NCBI RefSeq assembly: GCF_018812025.1
Contig: NC_063051.1
Span: 1,336,001 to 1,400,000, forward strand
Origin: Megalobrama amblycephala
Taxonomy: Eukaryota > Chordata > Actinopteri > Cypriniformes > Xenocyprididae
DNA: 64,000 nt
Reading direction: 5' to 3'
Shown here one piece after another: positions 59,017 through 64,000 of this stretch. Numbering within the stretch: the first letter of the stretch is position 1; every line of letters starts with the position of its first letter. Both the position numbers and the translations under genes were made by a program. The notes below the pieces were generated by a model that saw only the letters and a program-made list of their open reading frames with translations, did not search any database and was not told the DNA's origin.

Positions 59017-60977
59017 AGACACGGTGACTGCGTATGTAGCGAAGAAATGGCGCTCAAGGACAACTCCAGTGCTTTTATTCAGGCCGATCGGTCTGCAGGT
59101 AATTGGTGACAGCTGGCGGTGTCCGCAAAAGGTCATCGTTGCAGTCTTTCACGGAGGCCTGTCACGATACTGTCCGGCCACATAATAGGCCTATGCTAAT
59201 TAGGTTAATTAACGGGAAGTGTCAGAATCTTGTTTGTATTCAGTCACAAAACCGCCTCCCATGAGGGCTTACAGAAAAGGACAATGTTTTATCATTAAAG
59301 CTAACCACTTTTGCCAAAGCCAAACACCCCGATCAGTATCTGTCTGATTGCTTTACACTTTCTCTAACCTTCCATCGGTTTCGTGGTCTGAGCTGTGGTG
59401 TGAACAGAAGTGAACATCAAACGCTTGGGAAAACTCACAGGGTATTCTTATACATTTGCCATTTTCTGTGTGCGGCCACTCTTTCAAGTTTAGTTTTGTT
59501 TATAGTGCTCTATTTTGCCTAATGGGGCTGCGGAGGCAAAGGAAGATTTGCTGGTATATCAAGAAAACAGACTTTGCATATCGCCATTCAGAACAACAAA
59601 TAACTGCCAACCATTTTCAGAAAAAAACACGCTTTCATGGTGATCTTCAAAAGATCACGGACGCCTACTCTGCTCTAGGATAACTTTGAAAACTGTCTGC
59701 ATTGCATTAAAAAATGTAACTATAAGATAGCATTTCTCTTGTTAACTGGGAGTTGAGATGCAGAGGCCATTTCCTTTCATGGGATTACTTACTTATCTTA
59801 ATTTTCCACAGGTAATAATCAGCATGAAGCCGTCCGACGGCCCTCCCCGAGTCTAGTAATGCCACTAGCGAAAAACTATATAAATGCAAATGTTATTTTA
59901 TTGTGTTTACACTCAAACAGGAAAAGGAGGCACTAGCATAGTCTCTTATTAATGCACAGCCTCAGATTCACTAAGAGGTCATTAGATCTTGGTTTATGCA
60001 TCCTGCAGTGGCTCCTGGGAATGCATAAAAGAAAAACACACTTGAGAAGTTTGAGACATACACAATTAGGCTTAACATGAACTGGAAACTATTTACCACC
60101 ATCGGCTGGAGAAAAAAAAAAAAGCAGTCAACCTTGATGCATTAACAAAAGTGTGCATGATATGGTGTATGAACTCTAAAAATAAAAAGGTTCTTTAATG
60201 GCATTTATGGTCCCATGAAGAACCTTTAGTAAATCCCCTTACAGTCCCAATCACAGTAACATATTTAAACATTTAGTTTTTTCCCCCTGTGAAAATAATT
60301 TCTTCATGCCTTAGAATAGATTGAATGTAACTCCACACCCTTGGTTCATTTAGTATATGAGGATAGATGGATATGCAAATTAGTCTCCGCCTCCACTCAA
60401 TCACACCAGCTCGGATTACCTGATCAACAATGCCAAATGGAAATATTGGTTTAATTCAGCCATATATGTTTGATACTGTAATAATATCATAGACTGATTT
60501 GGTACATTCTGATTAAGCCAGGACTAGATCTTAGTTCAATTAGGGCATTTAAGAAGCTTTTATACAAACAAACATTACAGGTGTGCATCTTTAGACAAAA
60601 CAATGACAGTGACATATTTTAAGATATATCGTTGCAAGTTGCCTTACGTTAAAACAGTTCAAACATGCATTTTAGTCTGGGACTAGCTTAAGCCTTGCCT
60701 TTAGAAATGTTTTGAATCATAAATCATATACGCTTTCGTAGAAAGTCAGTGGAGAAAAGCCCCGCCCTCTCGCTGACGGGATTGGTCACATGTTTTTGAT
60801 GGAAGGAAACAGGGGCGGTTTCAAACCGCTTTTTGTCTTCGGTTCACTGCAGGAGAAAATACTCAGCAATAGTGTTGACTGATGAATTTGCACATGCTGG
60901 TTTTTAAAAACACCACATGGACATATAAACAACATTCATTCATTCAAGGGGTCTTTAACATCCACGATTCTGAAAGG
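59017..60977. other. intron, possible conserved element, no gene seen
   Basis: 59150-59290 is non-repetitive with clustered homeodomain-type cores. A degraded MITE end (AACTCTAAAAATAAAAAGGT) lies at 60172-60230. No exon recognised. Confidence 0.45.
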
Positions 60978-61135
60978 TTTGGTAACACTTTACTTAAAGC
61001 CTTTATATATAATGCATTATAAAAGTATAATGCACTTTATAATGCATTGTATGATCTCATGAATAATTGTAACCAAAAATATAATACATTATAATACTTC
61101 TTTAGAAAGTAAAATGTATTTAAACAACCAATTTC

Positions 61136-61523
61136 TATGGAAGCTCGTTTCCACCACTGAATAAAAAAATATATAAAAAATTGTGACATTTTAATCTCAC
61201 AATCATGACTTTTTTTCTCACAATTGTGTGATACAAACTTGCAATTGTGAGAAATAAAGTCAGAATTGTGTGACAATTTCACAAGTAAGTGTTATAAAGT
61301 CAGAATTGCGTGATATAAATTTGCAATTCTGAGAAAAAAGAAAGTCAGTTTTTTTTTTCCCCCTTAGAATTAGACTTTATGATTTGCAATTGCAACATTA
61401 TATATCAGAATTCTGAGAAAACGTGTCAGAATTGCATGACAAACTCGCAATTGGAAGAAAAGATGAAAAGTTGCAATTATCTTTTTTATTCATTTTTTTC
61501 AGTGGCGGAAACAAGCTTCCATA
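61136..61523. mobile_element. MITE with TATGGAAGC/GCTTCCATA ends
   Basis: The left end TATGGAAGCTCGTTTCCACC and right end GTGGCGGAAACAAGCTTCCATA (61502-61523) are inverted. The interior has AAAGTCAGAATTGCGTGATA-type sub-repeats. It is the unexpanded relative of the 21-bp array at 16876-17520. Confidence 0.85.
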
Positions 61524-61528
61524 AACAT

Positions 61529-61627
61529 AGTAGTCAACATTTGAAGTGGATCAAAACCTTTCATCAAAACCTTCTTCTTAGGACAACTTTGATTAACTTT
61601 TTTGATCCACTTCAAATGTTGACTACT
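61529..61627. mobile_element. 99-bp foldback element
   Basis: AGTAGTCAACATTTGAAGTG, then GATCAAAA, is complemented by TTTTGATCCACTTCAAATGT then TGACTACT, with a spacer of about 45 bp. Confidence 0.85.
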
Positions 61628-62178
61628 GCATTTTAACACTCTGAGGTCTGAAAACGCGCCGGCGCGTTTTGCAGGTTTTTTTTCACATTGCAGCAAAACA
61701 GACTTAAAATACTCCGTCATTTTTTGTCATAGAGACATAAGTAATATATCAATTGAAACTATAGAATATCTTCTTTTATTTGTATACACTCAGAGTAAAA
61801 ACACAATGTTGTGCTTTTTGTAAAATAAAACTTTTAACTTTTAACTTTGGCTACAATTATTTATGAAAAGATGTAATGCATTATAATGTACATTGTGAAT
61901 ACCTTTATAATGCATTATACATAGATGCTTTAAGTGAAGTGTCACCAAAGGTTCTTTAGGGAACTAAAACTAGTTATTCTATGACACTGTATAAAGTACA
62001 ACATTACCATCCAATACCATGGTACTGCACTTTTTTGTAAGGGTTTATTTCCAAAACGTTAAAGGGTTCAGACCTGACTCTGAGATAAGAAAAAGGCTGA
62101 TCTGGAGTGTAATAGTAGTGTGTTTGAGTTCTCTGTGTATTCTACCAAGTGCAAATATTGCTCCAGAAGTAGATGGAA

Positions 62179-62249
62179 GGGGGGGGGGGGGGGGGGAAGT
62201 GCATGTTTGCAGGCCTTGATCCAGCTCTTCACAGTTATAACCTGTATCT

Positions 62250-62323
<74 letters not shown>
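62179..62323. repeat. poly-G run and (CA)n microsatellite
   Basis: Eighteen G at 62179-62196 and (AC)36 at 62251-62323. Confidence 0.97.
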
Positions 62324-62325
<2 letters not shown>

Positions 62326-62639
62326 ATATATAGCTGCAGCATCCTGCAAGAGTGGCCTGGGAATTCAATATGTGCAACGTTTATTTATTATTTATTTTGG
62401 TTTCTTTTTTATACTGTTCTTCTAAAATAGCCAAACAAATGTGTGAGAGAAAAAATAATTAAAAATACATGCAAAATGCTGTAGAGTTTTAGCAACAGAT
62501 TATGCTTCGCCGATGAGTTTACAGATGCGGTAACATCACAGAGGAAGACGCTTTCGCTCAGAGGTTGCTCTTTCTTTGCTCAGAAGAAAAATAACTAAAC
62601 ACAAGAGATCATCTGGCAATGATAAGCAATATTCTTTTA

Positions 62640-62696
62640 AGCATTTCTTTATGAATACAACTATATCTAATATAGCTGTATTCATAAAGAAATGCT
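62640..62696. repeat. 57-bp near-perfect palindrome
   Basis: The 27-nt arm 62640-62666 (AGCATTTCTTTATGAATACA...) is complemented by 62670-62696 with one mismatch and a 3-nt loop. Confidence 0.9.
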
Positions 62697-62950
62697 ATTA
62701 AGTTTTATTAATAATTAGTGTTGAACTAATTCCTGCGATGTGCCTGTGTCCAAAATAAAGTCTCTGAACTAAAACAGTTATATAGTCATGAATATTTACA
62801 GCTCTTTACTGCCAAAAATGCAATTTCTACATATACAGTAAAATAAAAAATGAAACATAAAATAAATGAGTAAAAGGCTGTCGAGAAATGTCAAGGTCTT
62901 ATTTTGCTGTAAAATGTAAATAAAAAATGTGATGTTATATGTTGCATATA

Positions 62951-63045
62951 TAACTGAGTCTGGGCCGGAAGATGAAGCAATAAGCCACGAGAATCTGTGC
63001 ATTGCAGTGACTTCACATGAAGCATTGCAGTGAAATCTGACCCAG
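62951..63045 (+). repeat. dispersed repeat shared with 55061-55150
   Basis: ACTGAGTCTGGGCCGGAAGA through TTCACATGAAGCATTGCAGT. See the other copy. Confidence 0.85.
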
Positions 63046-64000
63046 ACATTTCCCAGCATGATTCACTCCTTGACCAGACGAGTGTTTCTATGGGAAGAAA
63101 AGTGCGCAGCCCTAGGAGGTAATCACACATACAGCACCAGAGTTCAGCAGACGTGCCCCTTCACCCGCAGCACCCTGCACCTCTCGCTAATATTTGCAGA
63201 GCGACACGGGGTGTGTGTATGTGGATTAAGCAGGGCTTGTGTAGGGCAGGCCGGGCCGGTTTGTTTTCCTCTGGTAGCGTCTCCACACACACAAGCCTAG
63301 ATTGGCACAATCATAAAATATAGATCAAACAATAAGCTGATGTGGAAGCTCTCCATATGACACCCAGACTGGACGCCTCTGGTCGAGAGACTTATCTCAG
63401 GGTTGGCGTGAGATTAACGCGCTAGGTGATCTGTGATCAGATGTCATCTGTTAGAAAATCTACAAGCCCGAAGGTTTGAGATGAAGAGCTGTTCATAGAA
63501 GAGCCAAAGGAAGCTGTTTAGATTAAAAGCATGAGAGCTCTGCCATACCAAAAGCACTGTAAATAGCCAATGAAAAATGCATACACAAAGATATGAGAGG
63601 ACGTGAACCTCTAAAGTAAAATTAAATTTAATGCGCCCGGCCTTATGGAAGAATGCATTTTTAGGGCTACTGCCTCCTCGTCCCTCGCTGCCGGAAAGAT
63701 TTATGCATAAATGCACTTGAGTCATCCCTGCTATGTACATCTACCAGTCATATATATATATTAATATGTTGGATAAAACATTAAACTCATGTTATTTAGT
63801 TTGCAATGAAAACCGGACACATTTTTAACAAATATTCCATTATTTATTATCTCCAAAAGTGAAATATTTTGCATGATGCAAAACAATCTTAATAGTCTTA
63901 ATTTCCTAATTTCCATTATTTTCATGAGTGCATTTTCAGTTAAGCACATGAATCACCCAATTGTCAATAGATTATTCAATCAGTATTTTGCAGTGACTTT
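63046..64000. other. intron, no gene seen
   Basis: 63050-63480 has balanced composition and looks single-copy. No cadherin EC1 exon is visible on the minus strand. Confidence 0.45.

Larger units (their letters stand above)
60978..61950. mobile_element. element with GGTAACACTTTACTTAAAGC ends carrying nested MITEs
   Basis: The left end TTGGTAACACTTTACTTAAA, then ATAATGCATTATAAA, pairs with the right end TTTATAATGCATTATACATA then TTTAAGTGAAGTGTCACCAAA. The interior is filled by at least two other elements. Confidence 0.75.

Noticed and set aside
62640..62696. MicroRNA precursor
   Set aside because: The loop is only 3 nt and pairing stops at 27 bp, unlike a Drosha substrate. Kept only as a palindrome.

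Overview
This is vertebrate nuclear DNA from a ray-finned fish, most probably a cyprinid or close relative. The evidence is AT-rich sequence with GT-AG introns, vertebrate type II cadherin exons, a Tc1-like transposon of the common fish kind, many short foldback DNA transposons (including the family with TTAAAGGGATAGTTCACC ends), and abundant (TA)n, (CA)n and (ATCC)n repeats. There are no bacterial-style operons, rRNA or tRNA genes or CRISPR arrays.

One protein-coding gene is supported. It is a type II classical cadherin on the minus strand, best matching cadherin-22 (cdh22). Six internal exons are present, in transcription order: 57564-57445, 49206-49039, 41049-40862, 40507-40251, 29831-29695 and 20086-19965. 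Their lengths are 120, 168, 188, 257, 137 and 122 nt. All have consensus splice sites and join in one open frame of 330 codons, from the middle of EC2 to the first strand of EC5. Signal peptide, prodomain and EC1 exons lie beyond the right edge. The rest of EC5, the transmembrane segment and the cytoplasmic tail lie beyond the left edge. Everything else is therefore probably intronic: at least 19.9 kb left of the last exon, then introns of about 9.6, 10.4, 0.35, 8.0 and 8.2 kb, then at least 6.4 kb.

The introns are packed with mobile DNA. 1-20 kb holds a 1.45 kb (ATCC)n array, a defective Tc1-like transposon (6990-8389), three minisatellites (9.4-10.3, 11.8-14.4 and 16.9-17.5 kb) and a hAT-like element in a (TA)n tract. 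20-30 kb holds a 0.93 kb inverted-repeat element, a TTAA-type element and smaller MITEs. 30-40 kb holds a hAT-like composite in a (GGAT)n array with an exact 8-bp target duplication, a MITE inside a MITE carrying eight 76-bp repeats, and a 3.1 kb array of 42-bp units. 40-57 kb holds dispersed fish repeats, large palindromes, nested MITEs and many microsatellites. 57-64 kb holds another nested element and a (CA)n tract.

The most interesting pattern is recurrent: several of the minisatellites look like MITEs whose arm sub-repeats have expanded into long arrays, often with a second, higher-order duplication level. Short, unexpanded relatives lie elsewhere in the same window. Most long open frames here are artefacts of stop-free tandem repeats. 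A few non-repetitive stretches (near 23.1, 35.4 and 59.2 kb) could be conserved non-coding elements, but that cannot be decided from this sequence alone.
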